Positions 49,446-58,454 of a stretch of DNA of 64,000 nucleotides are shown in pieces. The notes below the pieces were generated by a model. It did no database searches and had not been told where the DNA came from. It worked only from the letters and a program-made list of their open reading frames with translations. The DNA is from Rhodobacteraceae bacterium M385 (GTDB taxonomy: Bacteria > Pseudomonadota > Alphaproteobacteria > Rhodobacterales > Rhodobacteraceae): the NCBI GenBank assembly GCA_025141835.1, contig CP081102.1, positions 1,426,001 through 1,490,000 on the forward strand, given 5' to 3'. Position numbers and translations under genes: made by a program. Each line of letters starts with the position of its first letter. Positions within the stretch are counted from its first letter, which is position 1.

Positions 49446-50603
49446 ATGTGGAAGCACATTGCCGCCAACGGCATTTCATTCCTGATCGTGGCCCTGATCG
49501 CTGCGGCTGCGGCTTTGGGCTGGGGACAGCGGCAATGGACCGGTGAAGGGCCGTTGGCGCAAGCCGCGTTCTTCGAGGTGGAGCAGGGCGATACGCTTTC
49601 GCGTGTCTCGGAACGGTTGGAAGCCGCGGGCGCGATCCGATCTGCAACGGTGTTCCGCGTCGGCGTGCGTGCGGCGGACCGGGCGGGCGACCTGCGTTTT
49701 GGTAACTACGAAATCCCCGCCGGCGCGAACATGGCGCAGGTGTTGGAGATCGTCACAGCCGGCGGGCCTTCGTCGTTCCGCTACCGGGCCACTTACGTTC
49801 TGCGCAACTCGGGTACGGGGCAAATGCGCCTGAGCGAGCGCAACCCGTCGACGGGTGAGGTCGAGGAGATCGCGCGTTTTGCTTATGAAGATGGCGTTCC
49901 CGTGGAATATGCCACGCTGGTGGATGAGGGCACGCCAATGCTCTACCGCCTTGTTATTCCAGAAGGTTTGACAAGCTGGCAGGTGGTGCAAGGCTTGATG
50001 GCGGCGGATTTCCTTGACGGGGAAATCGTTGATATCCCCGCCGAGGGGATGCTGGCACCCACCACGATTGAGGTGAGCCGGGGCGATAACCGTCTGGAAC
50101 TGCTGGCGGAAATGCAGGCCAACCAAGAGCGGATCTTGGCAGAGGCTTGGGCGAACCGGGCCGAGGGTATTCCGATTAGCACACCCGAAGAGGCACTGAT
50201 TTTGGCCTCGATCATCGAGAAAGAGACCAGCGTACCCGACGAGCGGGGCCGGGTGGCCAGCGTGTTCACCAACCGTCTGAACCAAGGGATGCGCCTGCAA
50301 ACGGACCCTACGGTGATCTACGGCGTCACCAATGGGCGCGGTATTCTGGGGCGGGGCTTGCGCCAGTCTGAGCTGCGCGAAGAGACACCGTGGAACACAT
50401 ACGTGATTAACGGTCTGCCCCCAACGCCGATTGCCAACCCCGGACAGGCGGCGATTGAAGCGGCGGTGAACCCCGACAGCACGGATTTCATCTTCTTCGT
50501 GGCCGATGGCACCGGTGGCCACGCCTTTGCCGTTACGCTGGACGAGCATAACGCCAACGTCGCCCGCTGGCGCGCGATTGAGGCGGAGCGTAACGGAAAC
50601 TAA
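49446..50603 (+). CDS. mltG: Endolytic murein transglycosylase MltG (YceG family)
   Basis: 385 aa. N-terminal membrane anchor (about 9-27, GISFLIVALIAAAAALGW); a LysM-like segment about 40-90 (FFEVEQGDTLSRVSERLEA); and the YceG catalytic domain with the active Glu in LILASIIEKETSVPDERGRV, then FTNRLNQGMRLQTDPTVIYG. It cuts nascent peptidoglycan strands. Formerly annotated as aminodeoxychorismate lyase. Last housekeeping gene before the GTA cluster, an arrangement seen in related Rhodobacterales. Confidence 0.94.
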   Translation: MWKHIAANGISFLIVALIAAAAALGWGQRQWTGEGPLAQAAFFEVEQGDTLSRVSERLEAAGAIRSATVFRVGVRAADRAGDLRFGNYEIPAGANMAQVLEIVTAGGPSSFRYRATYVLRNSGTGQMRLSERNPSTGEVEEIARFAYEDGVPVEYATLVDEGTPMLYRLVIPEGLTSWQVVQGLMAADFLDGEIVDIPAEGMLAPTTIEVSRGDNRLELLAEMQANQERILAEAWANRAEGIPISTPEEALILASIIEKETSVPDERGRVASVFTNRLNQGMRLQTDPTVIYGVTNGRGILGRGLRQSELREETPWNTYVINGLPPTPIANPGQAAIEAAVNPDSTDFIFFVADGTGGHAFAVTLDEHNANVARWRAIEAERNGN

Positions 50604-50652
50604 TCCGACATTGGTAGGGAGAGGGTGGAATCGACCCTCTCCCTACCGGATT
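50602..50652 (+). terminator. Strong hairpin after mltG
   Basis: Perfect 14-bp stem GGTAGGGAGAGGGT / ACCCTCTCCCTACC with a 7-nt loop, further framed by AATCCG / CGGATT. It lacks a clean T-tract, so it may terminate weakly or protect the mRNA 3' end. Starts at the mltG stop codon. Confidence 0.7.
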
Positions 50653-51063
50653 CTCCTACTTTCAGCGGTTTTGTTAACCTTTCACGTGCTCAGACGCGGG
50701 AAGGGTGGCGAACCTGTGCAAGTTTTTGAGGGGCGGCGTACGGTGCCCTGAGCGGATGGCAGCGGGAGAAAACGCTTGATTTCATGGGGCCGAGCAGCGC
50801 TTGGTTAATCAATTGTTAGCGCACGGTGCGGGCATTAACCCTTTGAAAACGCAATACTTGTTGACCCACCGAACGGCCCATGGCACCTATTTAAGCACGC
50901 TGGAAGATGTGGGTTCAACGGCCATTCAGGGGTAATTCCTTGGGGGCCGTTTCTTTTTGTCCGGGTGAGACGGGGTGGCACGCCCCGGCGGACGAAAGAT
51001 CGCTTTTGCGAGGCGACATCCTGCTCGTGACCGAGAGCTTTCACGGACACGAGGATATCTAAC
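50653..51063 (+). promoter_or_regulatory. Upstream/leader region of the GTA cluster
   Basis: 411 bp without a convincing gene before g1. AT-richer than its surroundings in the middle (TTGACC at 50861-50866 and CTATTTAA at 50887-50894, spaced too widely for a standard promoter). It then holds the hairpin at 50917-50958 and a GC-rich stretch to g1. In R. capsulatus the GTA promoter is controlled by CtrA and by the activator GafA; no binding site could be identified here by eye. Confidence 0.45.
50917..50958 (+). terminator. Hairpin with T-tract in the GTA leader, possible attenuator
   Basis: AACGGCC (50917-50923) pairs with GGCCGTT (50945-50951) and is followed by TCTTTTT. If the GTA promoter lies upstream this is an intrinsic terminator in the leader, which would reduce read-through into g1. 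Confidence 0.5.
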
Positions 51064-51420
51064 ATGACACGTAATCAGGAAATCGACCCTTCGGAAGACA
51101 CGCGGGACGAAACGCTGGCGCTGCAAGCGCAGGAGGCGTTCGACCGCGCCGTGCGGGCTTTGCAAGACAGCTGCACCACGCTGGAGCAAGCGCCCGAAGC
51201 CGGGGAAGGGGATGTAACGAAAGCGGTGCGCCAGATGAATGGCGCGTTTCTGCACACTATGGAAATGCGGGAGAAGGCACGTGAAGCAGGTTGCAAACGT
51301 TTCGGAGCGGGGGGCGCTGGCGCGCTCGACCTTGATGAAGCCCGGGCTGAAATCGGGCTCCGCTTGGCTTGCCTGCGCGGATCGGGACACGGAGGCGGCG
51401 TTTCTGAGCAGCCTGAATGA
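51064..51420 (+). CDS. GTA g1, small terminase subunit
   Basis: 118 aa; ACGAGGATATCTAAC precedes the ATG. Acidic, helical protein (LALQAQEAFDRAVRALQDSC) without catalytic motifs, at the position of g1/TerS in the GTA cluster. In RcGTA this protein supports the large terminase in headful packaging. Its 3' part overlaps the 5' end of the large terminase gene by up to 140 bp, in a different frame. Confidence 0.8.
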   Translation: MTRNQEIDPSEDTRDETLALQAQEAFDRAVRALQDSCTTLEQAPEAGEGDVTKAVRQMNGAFLHTMEMREKAREAGCKRFGAGGAGALDLDEARAEIGLRLACLRGSGHGGGVSEQPE

Positions 51421-52690
51421 GAACGCGCTGGCCGCCTTGCCGTGGTTGTTCGAGTTCTGGGCCTTGCCGCACCAATTGCCCCCTGAGGGCGATTGGACCA
51501 CCTGGGTGGTGTTGGGTGGCCGGGGCGCGGGCAAGACGCGGGCAGGGGCCGAGTGGGTCCGCTCGATGGTGGAAGGGGCCACGCCAGAGGCGCCGGGGCA
51601 GGCCAAGCGCGTGGCCTTGGTGGGGGAAACCTACGATCAGGCCTTGGCGGTGATGGTGAAGGGAGAGAGCGGGCTGATCGCCTGCTCTCCGCCGGACCGG
51701 GTGCCGCGTTGGGTTGCTGGAGAGCGCAAGCTGGTCTGGCCTAACGGCGCAGAGGCACGGGTTTATTCGGCCCATGACCCCGAGGCTTTACGGGGGCCGC
51801 AGTTTGATCTGGCTTGGGCGGATGAATTGGCGAAATGGCCTAAGGCGCAGGAAACATGGGATATGTTGCAGTTCGGGTTGCGGTTGGGGAAGCACCCTCA
51901 GCAGATCGTCACGACCACGCCGCGAAATGTTAACGTCCTTAAGGAATTGCTGAAGCGCGATGGCGTGGCCCACACCCACGCCCCCACAGAGGCCAACGCG
52001 GCCTATCTGGCGGACTCGTTCCTGACTGAGGTGCGATTGCGCTACGGCGACACGAGGTTAGGTCGGCAGGAACTGGACGGCGTGCTGCTGGAGGATGTGG
52101 AGGGCGCGCTGTGGACCCGGCCCCAGATCGACGCCAACCGTTTGGCTGGGGCACCAGACGTGACACGGGTGATCGTGGCGGTAGACCCGCCGGTAACGGG
52201 CCACGCGGGATCGGACGCTTGCGGGATCGTCGCGGTGGGCATCATCGAGAGCGGAGACCCGGCGCAATGGCGTGCCGTGGTGCTGGAGGATTGCTCGGTC
52301 CAGGGGGTGTCGCCGAACCAATGGGCCAACGTGGCCGTTGCGGCGTACCACCGCTTCGGTGCGAGCCGGATGGTGGGCGAGGTAAACCAAGGCGGGCAGT
52401 TGGTAACGGACGTGGTCCGGTCGGTGGACCCCACGATCAATTTCCGCGAAGTTCGCGCCTCGGTCGGGAAGGTGGCGCGGGCGGAACCGGTCGCAGCACT
52501 TTATGAGCAGGGGCGCGTGGCCCATGTGGGCACTCACGCGGAACTGGAAGATGAGATGTGCAAAATGGCGCTGACGGGGTTTGAGGGCCAAGGCTCTCCG
52601 GACCGGGTGGACGCGCTGGTTTGGGCCCTGACAGAAGGCATGTTGGTGCCCGCAAAGACCCGGCTGAAGCCGGCCATTCGCAACCTTTGA
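51281..52690 (+). CDS. GTA g2, large terminase subunit (ATPase/nuclease)
   Basis: 469 aa from GTG 51281, supported by GGGAG 7 nt upstream; ATG 51335 would shorten the overlap with g1 but has no RBS. Walker A WVVLGGRGAGKTRAGAEW (about residues 72-89), a Walker B-like FDLAWADELAKWP (about 172), and an RNase-H-like nuclease half with VAVDPPVTGHAGSDACG and an acidic C-terminal motif SPDRVDALVWAL. It drives DNA packaging into capsids and cuts the DNA. Confidence 0.95.
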   Translation: MKQVANVSERGALARSTLMKPGLKSGSAWLACADRDTEAAFLSSLNENALAALPWLFEFWALPHQLPPEGDWTTWVVLGGRGAGKTRAGAEWVRSMVEGATPEAPGQAKRVALVGETYDQALAVMVKGESGLIACSPPDRVPRWVAGERKLVWPNGAEARVYSAHDPEALRGPQFDLAWADELAKWPKAQETWDMLQFGLRLGKHPQQIVTTTPRNVNVLKELLKRDGVAHTHAPTEANAAYLADSFLTEVRLRYGDTRLGRQELDGVLLEDVEGALWTRPQIDANRLAGAPDVTRVIVAVDPPVTGHAGSDACGIVAVGIIESGDPAQWRAVVLEDCSVQGVSPNQWANVAVAAYHRFGASRMVGEVNQGGQLVTDVVRSVDPTINFREVRASVGKVARAEPVAALYEQGRVAHVGTHAELEDEMCKMALTGFEGQGSPDRVDALVWALTEGMLVPAKTRLKPAIRNL

Positions 52691-52780
52691 CAACACCCTA
52701 AACGGGCCACGCTTGGTGGCTATGGAGCGGGCACGCGCGGGCGGGCTCGTTCTTCATGTATGACTTGAGGAGTGGCTTAT

Positions 52781-53941
52781 ATGGTATTGGATTTCCTAAA
52801 AAAACCCACCGTCTCTGCGCCGGAGGCCAAAGCCTCTGCCAGCGCGAAACTGGCGGTCTGGGGCTCGTCCGGCCGGGTGGTTTGGAGCCCGCGCGATGTG
52901 GGCTCTCTCACCAAGAACGGCTTCCTGGGCAACCCTGTGGGCTTCCGGGCCGTGAAGGTGATCGCCGAGGCGGCAGCGGCGCTTCCGGTGGTCTGCCGCG
53001 ATGCTGAGCGCCGCTATGATGCGCACCCGGTTCTGTCGCTTTTGGCGCGGCCTAACGCGGGCCAAACCCGCGCGGACCTGCTGGAGGCCGCTTTCGCGCA
53101 GCTGATGTTGTCGGGCAACGCCTACGTCGAAGCGCTGATGCCCGAGGTCGGCATGCCGGGGGAGTTGCACGTCCTACGCTCGGACCGGATGAGTTTGATC
53201 CCCGGTGCCGACGGATGGCCCAAGGCCTACGACTACACGGTTGGCGCGCGCAGCCACCGCTATCCGGCGGACTTGATCTGTCATATCCGCAATTTTCACC
53301 CTCAAGATGACCACCACGGCCTTGCGCCGATCCAAGCGGCGGCCACGGCGATTGACGTGCACAACTCGGCCGCGCGGTGGTCGAAAGCGCTGTTGGATAA
53401 CGCCGCTCGTCCATCTGGTGCTATTGTTTACAACGGCTTGGAGGGGGCGGGCACGATGAGCCAGGATCAGTTCGATCGCCTTCAGATGGAGCTGGAAAGC
53501 CACCACCAAGGGGCAAGAAACGCGGGCCGTCCGATGTTGTTGGAGGGGGGGTTGGACTGGAAGCCGATGGGGTTCAGCCCCTCGGATATGGAATTCCAGA
53601 AGACCAAAGACGCCGCCGCCCGAGATATTGCGCTGGCGTTCGGGGTGCCGCCAATGCTGCTTGGCATCCCCGGCGACGCGACCTACGCCAACTACGCCGA
53701 GGCCAACCGGGCGTTCTATCGCTTGACGGTTTTACCGCTGGCAGAGCGGGTTTGGGCCTCTCTCTCTCATTGGTTGTCGGGCCTGTCCGGCGACGTGGTG
53801 GAGGTCAGACCGGACCTCGACGGGGTGCCCGCACTTGCCGCCGAACGTGAGGCGCAATGGCGACGCGTGTCGGAGGCAGGTTTCCTGACAGATGCAGAAA
53901 AACGCCGGATGCTGGGGCTGCCGGAGCAGCCCGAGACATGA
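52781..53941 (+). CDS. GTA g3, portal protein
   Basis: 386 aa from ATG 52781 (GAGGAG 8 nt upstream, preferred over GTG 52772). HK97-family portal: AVKVIAEAAAALPVVCRD early, LMLSGNAYVEAL, and FGVPPMLLGIPGDATYANYAEA cut here as GVPPMLLGIPGDATYANY. Forms the dodecameric ring through which DNA enters and leaves the capsid. Its stop overlaps the start of g3.5. Confidence 0.95.
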   Translation: MVLDFLKKPTVSAPEAKASASAKLAVWGSSGRVVWSPRDVGSLTKNGFLGNPVGFRAVKVIAEAAAALPVVCRDAERRYDAHPVLSLLARPNAGQTRADLLEAAFAQLMLSGNAYVEALMPEVGMPGELHVLRSDRMSLIPGADGWPKAYDYTVGARSHRYPADLICHIRNFHPQDDHHGLAPIQAAATAIDVHNSAARWSKALLDNAARPSGAIVYNGLEGAGTMSQDQFDRLQMELESHHQGARNAGRPMLLEGGLDWKPMGFSPSDMEFQKTKDAAARDIALAFGVPPMLLGIPGDATYANYAEANRAFYRLTVLPLAERVWASLSHWLSGLSGDVVEVRPDLDGVPALAAEREAQWRRVSEAGFLTDAEKRRMLGLPEQPET

Positions 53942-54186
53942 CTGATACGCGGGGTTCTGGCGGCTCTCGCTACCTCTATGCGCCGTTTGACGCGGCCAAC
54001 GCGCAGATCGAGGCAAACGAGCGGGTGCAACAGGAACGGTGGGCCGCTTTGGCGTTCCGGCTTGAGGCGATCGAGCTGGCGCTGCAACGGCTGGAAAAGC
54101 GCCTTTGGCTGGCCGTCTTTGGCGTCGTCTCGGTGATCCTCGCGCAGGGGATAAGTCAGCTACTTAACTTGAACGTCGGCGGATAG
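53938..54186 (+). CDS. GTA g3.5, small membrane-segment protein
   Basis: 82 aa, ATGA-coupled to the portal gene. A helical, charged first half (QIEANERVQQERWAALAFRL) is followed by one hydrophobic segment (LWLAVFGVVSVILAQGISQL). The equivalent small gene is found in the same place in RcGTA, where its role is unclear. Confidence 0.8.
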   Translation: MTDTRGSGGSRYLYAPFDAANAQIEANERVQQERWAALAFRLEAIELALQRLEKRLWLAVFGVVSVILAQGISQLLNLNVGG

Positions 54187-54195
54187 GAGTTTGAT

Positions 54196-54747
54196 ATGAA
54201 ATCACTTTCTGAAAGTGACCTGGAGATGAAATTCCAGAAGTTCGACAGCGACCTGACCTTGGATGACGGCTTTGTCATTGAGGGGTATGCCTCGCTGTTC
54301 GGCGCCAAGGACCAGGGCGGAGATGTCGTGGAAAAAGGCGCTTACGCCAAATCCTTGGGCAACGGCCGCCGGGTCAAAATGTTGTGGCAGCATGACCCGA
54401 ATGAACCCATCGGGATCTGGGACGAAATCCGCGAGGACGACCGCGGATTGTTCGTTAAGGGGCGGCTCTTGAAGTCCGTAGCCCGCGCCCGAGAGGTCGC
54501 TGCGCTGACCAAAGCCGGCGCGATTGACGGGCTTTCCATCGGCTACCGCACGGTGAAATCCCACAAGAACGAAAGGGGCCTGCGGTGCCTTTCGGAAGTG
54601 GAGCTGTGGGAGGTGTCGCTTGTCACATTCCCCATGCTCCCAGAGGCGCGTTTGGATGCCCACGAGGGCAAATCGGACACGCTTCTAGAGCTGGCGCGGG
54701 TGTTCGACACCGCACGCCAATCCCTGGCGGCCCGCAAGGCCCGCTGA
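54196..54747 (+). CDS. GTA g4, HK97-type prohead protease
   Basis: 183 aa. Assemblin-like fold with catalytic His in MLWQHDPNEPIG and catalytic Ser in AIDGLSIGYRT; FVIEGYASLFGAKDQGGDVV opens the domain. It matures the capsid by removing the N-terminal scaffold of the major capsid protein encoded next. Ten bp after g3.5. Confidence 0.94.
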   Translation: MKSLSESDLEMKFQKFDSDLTLDDGFVIEGYASLFGAKDQGGDVVEKGAYAKSLGNGRRVKMLWQHDPNEPIGIWDEIREDDRGLFVKGRLLKSVARAREVAALTKAGAIDGLSIGYRTVKSHKNERGLRCLSEVELWEVSLVTFPMLPEARLDAHEGKSDTLLELARVFDTARQSLAARKAR

Positions 54748-54794
54748 TCTCGGCCCCGCAATCTGGGGGCACACTCAACCACAAGGGACATCCC

Positions 54795-55976
54795 ATGACC
54801 GAGACCGCTGAGCGGAGCGCGGGCAGCGCTCCTATGGCTGAAGTCAAGACCGCGATCGGCGGGTTCTTGAATGAATTCAACCAATTTCAAGACGACATGA
54901 ATGCAAAATTTCAAAAGCAGGAAGACCGTATTGCCATGCTGAACACAAAGACCAACACCTATCAACGTCCCGCTCTTTCCGCGGACATCGACACAACAGC
55001 GCCCCATAAGCTGGCGCTGAAATCCTACCTTCGTTGCGGCGATGATGATGCGCTTCGGGGGCTAGAGCTGGAAGGCAAGGCGATGAATACCGCCGTCAAT
55101 GCCGAGGGCGGCTATCTGGTCGATCCGCAAACCTCAGAAATGATCCAATCGGTGCTTCGGTCCTCTTCCTCGCTGCGGTCGGTGGCCAATGTGGTGACGG
55201 TCGAGGCGACCTCTTTCGACGTGTTGATCGACAGCACGGATACCGGCGCGGGGTGGGCCGATGAGGTCAGCGCTACGACGGAAACGGATACCCCGACGAT
55301 TGAGCGGATTTCCATTGCGTTGCACGAGCTTTCGGCGCTGCCCAAGGCATCTCAGCGGCTGTTGGATGATGCGGCATTCGACATCGAAGGCTGGCTCGCG
55401 GGGCGCATCGCCGACAAGTTCGCCCGCGCTGAAGCGGCGTCGTTCATCAACGGCGACGGCTCGGGCAAACCGACCGGCCTGTTGACCCACCCGACAGAGG
55501 ACAACGGCAGCTGGACCTGGGGCAACCTGGGGTATGTGGCCACGGGAACGGCGGGTGACTTTGATGCTGCCAACCCGGCCGATGCCATCGTGGACTTGGT
55601 CTATGCCTTGGGCGCACGTTACCGCGCGAACGCGAATTTCATCATGAATTCAAAGACTGCGGGTGCAGTACGCAAAATGAAGGACGCCGATGGCCGCTTC
55701 CTGTGGTCTGACGGTCTAGCCGCCGGGGAGCCCGCCCGCCTGATGGGCTACCCGGTGCTGATCGCCGAGGATATGCCAGACATTGCCGTTGACGCGATGG
55801 CGATTGCTTTTGGTGATTTCGGCGCGGGCTACACCATTGCTGAGCGTCCGGATCTGCGGGTTCTGCGTGACCCGTTCTCGGCCAAACCGCACGTCCTTTT
55901 CTATGCCACCAAGCGCGTGGGCGGCGACGTGACCGACTTTGCTGCGATCAAGTTGATGAAATTCGGCACGAGCTGA
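54795..55976 (+). CDS. GTA g5, major capsid protein (HK97 fold)
   Basis: 393 aa from ATG 54795. An N-terminal coiled-coil scaffold (about 15-60, GGFLNEFNQFQDDMNAKFQK) is expected to be removed by g4, leaving the HK97-fold shell domain (from about 100: NAEGGYLVDPQTSEMI, ERISIALHELSALPKASQRL, FINGDGSGKPTGLL, MNSKTAGAVRKMKDADGRFL). A 164-bp gap, longer than other gaps in the cluster, follows. Confidence 0.96.
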   Translation: MTETAERSAGSAPMAEVKTAIGGFLNEFNQFQDDMNAKFQKQEDRIAMLNTKTNTYQRPALSADIDTTAPHKLALKSYLRCGDDDALRGLELEGKAMNTAVNAEGGYLVDPQTSEMIQSVLRSSSSLRSVANVVTVEATSFDVLIDSTDTGAGWADEVSATTETDTPTIERISIALHELSALPKASQRLLDDAAFDIEGWLAGRIADKFARAEAASFINGDGSGKPTGLLTHPTEDNGSWTWGNLGYVATGTAGDFDAANPADAIVDLVYALGARYRANANFIMNSKTAGAVRKMKDADGRFLWSDGLAAGEPARLMGYPVLIAEDMPDIAVDAMAIAFGDFGAGYTIAERPDLRVLRDPFSAKPHVLFYATKRVGGDVTDFAAIKLMKFGTS

Positions 55977-56140
55977 ATGCAATTCGTCCATCCCGCCCGG
56001 TGGCCGAGTGTAGCCATGGGGCGGGCGGGGCGTGTGTGCGGGCCTTTGCGGGTCCAGCTGCGCGTCTCTCCGCATGAGCAGCGCGGAGGTCGGTGCCACG
56101 CCCCACATTTCACCGAAACAAATTTCCCGGAGATTTCAAC

Positions 56141-56728
56141 ATGATGATGGTCGAATTGACCTCTGTTCCCAGTGCCTCATTGCCGGTGGATACGCTGTCG
56201 AGCCACCTGCGCTTGTCCTCGGGATTTTCCGACGATGGCAGTCAGGACACGCTGTTGGAGGGGTGTCTGCGGTCCGCCATGGCCGCGATTGAGGCGCGGA
56301 TTGGCAAGGTTTTGATGCAGCGGCAGTTCGCTTTGACGCTGGTGGTTTGGCACAATCCGGCCAGCCATGGGTTGCCGATTGCGCCGGTCTCCAGCGTCGA
56401 TAGCGTGAAGCTAATCGCGCGAAACGGCGCTGAGACCATCGTGAATGAAGACCGCTACGTGCTGCGTGCGGATGCGCATCGCCCGAGTATCGAGACTGTT
56501 ACCGGGGCCCTGCCGGCACCGCCCGGGGGCGGCACAGTGGAAGTCACGGTAACAGCGGGTTACGGGCCGGATTGGGAGGACATTCCTGCCGATCTGCAAC
56601 GCGCATTGTTGGCGTTGGCAAGTGAGTTCTACAGCTCGGGCGGGGCGATTTCGCCGCCAATTCCGGGCCATGTGATGGCTTTGATCGAACCCTACCGCCA
56701 GATCCGATTGCGGGGGGGCGCGATATGA
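56141..56728 (+). CDS. GTA g6, head-tail adaptor
   Basis: 195 aa from ATG 56141 with CGGAG upstream; two more in-frame ATGs follow directly. Phage gp6-like connector protein: LLEGCLRSAMAAIEARIGKV and ADLQRALLALASEFYSS helices, with a beta insertion between. In RcGTA this subunit sits under the portal. Overlaps g7 by 4 bp. Confidence 0.9.
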   Translation: MMMVELTSVPSASLPVDTLSSHLRLSSGFSDDGSQDTLLEGCLRSAMAAIEARIGKVLMQRQFALTLVVWHNPASHGLPIAPVSSVDSVKLIARNGAETIVNEDRYVLRADAHRPSIETVTGALPAPPGGGTVEVTVTAGYGPDWEDIPADLQRALLALASEFYSSGGAISPPIPGHVMALIEPYRQIRLRGGAI

Positions 56729-57051
56729 AAGAGCCGCATCTGAACCGAAAACTGACCCTCGAGGCCCCGGTACGCTCCAGTGATGGCGCGGGCGGCTTTT
56801 CTGAGGTTTGGCAAGCTCTTGGCTGCATCTGGGGGGAGGTTTTGCCCCGTGGGGCTGGCCGTGAGACGGAGGCATCGGAGCTGAATTTAAAGGTCACGAT
56901 AAGGGCAGCTCCGCAAGGGGCCCCGTCGCGGCCTACGGCGGCGATGCGGTTTCGAGACGGTGCCCGAGTGTACCGCATCGACGCGGTGACGGAAGCCGAT
57001 GCCGCCGGGCGCTATCTGGTGTGCTTTGCCAAAGAGGAGGTGGGCGCATGA
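56725..57051 (+). CDS. GTA g7, head-closure (stopper) protein
   Basis: 108 aa, ATGA overlaps on both sides. Small beta-barrel of the phage head-tail joining type: LNRKLTLEAPVRSSDGAGGF start and RVYRIDAVTEADAAGRYLVC end. It retains packaged DNA until the tail attaches. Confidence 0.9.
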   Translation: MKEPHLNRKLTLEAPVRSSDGAGGFSEVWQALGCIWGEVLPRGAGRETEASELNLKVTIRAAPQGAPSRPTAAMRFRDGARVYRIDAVTEADAAGRYLVCFAKEEVGA

Positions 57052-57458
57052 GCTATGCCGCCACAGCCGCCCTGCAAGAGGCGGTCTTTACTGCGTTAAC
57101 CATGGATTCAGCGGTTTCGATGCTGACCGACGACGCGATCTACGACGCGTTGCCGCCGGGGCCTGTGCCGTCGGTCTACGTCAGCCTTGGGCCGGAGCGG
57201 GTGCGCGATGCCTCGGACGTGGTGGGGGACGGGGCCGTGCATGATTTCCCCGTCACCGTGGTCTGCGACGCGGCGGGTTTTCACGCCGCCAAGACCATCG
57301 CCGCCGCCGTGTCCGACGCCCTGATAGGGGCTGATCTGACCCTTGCGCGGGGCAGTTTGACGGGTCTGAACTTTCTTCGCGCCCGCGCCCGGCGGGTAGG
57401 GGATGGCCGCGAAATCGAAGTCTGGTTCCGCGCCATGATCGATTCCAGTGACGCCTAG
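57048..57458 (+). CDS. GTA g8, tail terminator (DUF3168)
   Basis: 136 aa from ATG 57048 (ATGA overlap). DUF3168 pattern: AALQEAVFTALTMDSAVSML, then PSVYVSLGPERVRDAS and FPVTVVCDAAGFHAAKTIAA. Caps the tail tube and joins it to the head connector. Confidence 0.9.
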   Translation: MSYAATAALQEAVFTALTMDSAVSMLTDDAIYDALPPGPVPSVYVSLGPERVRDASDVVGDGAVHDFPVTVVCDAAGFHAAKTIAAAVSDALIGADLTLARGSLTGLNFLRARARRVGDGREIEVWFRAMIDSSDA

Positions 57459-57498
57459 GCGTTTCCAGCTAACAAATTGACAATGATGGAGAAATCCC

Positions 57499-57912
57499 AT
57501 GACGGCACAGAACGGAAAAGACCTTCTGGTGAAGGTAGACATGGACGGCAACGGCGTGTTCGAGACGATGGCAGGGCTGCGTGCCTCGCGTCTGTCGTTC
57601 AACAGCGAAAGCGTGGATGTAACCAGCCTGGAAAGCACCGGCGGGTGGCGGGAATTGCTGCGTGGGGCGGGGGTGAAATCAGCCTCGATCAGCGGCTCTG
57701 GCATCTTTCGGGACGCCTCCACGGACGAACGGGCGCGGGACATTTTCTTTGAGGGCGGGATGCCCGATTTCCAGGTCGTGATCCCCGATTTCGGCATCGT
57801 GGAGGGGGCGTTTCAGATCAGCTCCATCGAATACGCGGGCACCCACGACGGCGAGGCGACCTACGAAATCTCCATGGCGTCGGCGGGCGCGTTAACCTTT
57901 ACGGCGATCTGA
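57499..57912 (+). CDS. GTA g9, major tail tube protein
   Basis: 137 aa. TP901-1-like tail tube protein: NGKDLLVKVDMDGNGVFETM, VDVTSLESTGGWRELLRGAG and FQISSIEYAGTHDGEATYEI. Polymerises into the tube for DNA passage. Three bp before g10. Confidence 0.93.
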   Translation: MTAQNGKDLLVKVDMDGNGVFETMAGLRASRLSFNSESVDVTSLESTGGWRELLRGAGVKSASISGSGIFRDASTDERARDIFFEGGMPDFQVVIPDFGIVEGAFQISSIEYAGTHDGEATYEISMASAGALTFTAI

Positions 57913-57915
57913 GCC

Positions 57916-58233
57916 ATGGCGAACCCTTGGACAGGCGAAGTGGCGTTAACCTTAAACGGGGAACGGCAAACCGCAAAGCTGACGCTAGGGGCGTTGGCGG
58001 AGCTGGAAGAATGGCTGGGGGCGGGATCTCTGAGCCAGATGGTCGCCCGGTTCGAGGGGGACGGGTTGAAGTCTGCGGATGTGCTTGCGTTGGTTTGCGC
58101 CGGCCTGCGCGGCGGCGGCTGGCGGGGCCAGATGGAAGACCTGCTGGAGGCCGAGATTGAGGGCGGCATTCTAGAGGCGGCAAAGATTGCAGCGCGGCTT
58201 CTGATCCTGGCCTTTCGCCCGGTGCCCTCATGA
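57916..58233 (+). CDS. GTA g10, tail-assembly chaperone-like protein
   Basis: 105 aa. GTA gp10 family: MANPWTGEVALTLNGERQTA followed by KLTLGALAELEEWLGAGSLS and a C-terminal helix with SADVLALVCAGLRGGGWRG. In tailed phages, gene pairs at this position (here g10 and g10.1) serve as tape-measure chaperones. Overlaps g10.1 by 4 bp. Confidence 0.88.
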   Translation: MANPWTGEVALTLNGERQTAKLTLGALAELEEWLGAGSLSQMVARFEGDGLKSADVLALVCAGLRGGGWRGQMEDLLEAEIEGGILEAAKIAARLLILAFRPVPS

Positions 58234-58454
58234 GCAGCCCCCCCGTCGGTTTCGATTGGCCTGCCCTAATGCGCGTGGCTTTTCAGGGGCTTGGCCTGTC
58301 GCCTGCGGATTTCTGGGTGATGACGCCGGTAGAGTTCTTGATCCTACTTGGCCCCGAAAACGGCGCGGCCCCTTTGCGAAGAGATGCGTTTGAAGCGCTT
58401 CTTTCGAGGTTCCCAGACACAAGAAATGAGGACGGATATGACAGAGATGGATGA
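58230..58454 (+). CDS. GTA g10.1, tail-assembly chaperone
   Basis: 74 aa, ATGA-coupled to g10. Contains FDWPALMRVAFQGLGLSPAD and FWVMTPVEFLILLGP, matching the small TAC-like family between g10 and the tape measure in GTAs. Its end overlaps the g11 start by 17 bp. Confidence 0.88.
   Translation: MSSPPVGFDWPALMRVAFQGLGLSPADFWVMTPVEFLILLGPENGAAPLRRDAFEALLSRFPDTRNEDGYDRDG

Noticed and set aside
47970..49457. 495-codon leftward open frame opposite fabF
   Set aside because: Shadow of fabF, with no recognisable motifs and no RBS.
50861..50894. TTGACC ... TATTTA as a sigma-70 promoter for the GTA cluster
   Set aside because: The spacer is about 21 bp, too long for a standard promoter; kept only as a remark on the leader region.
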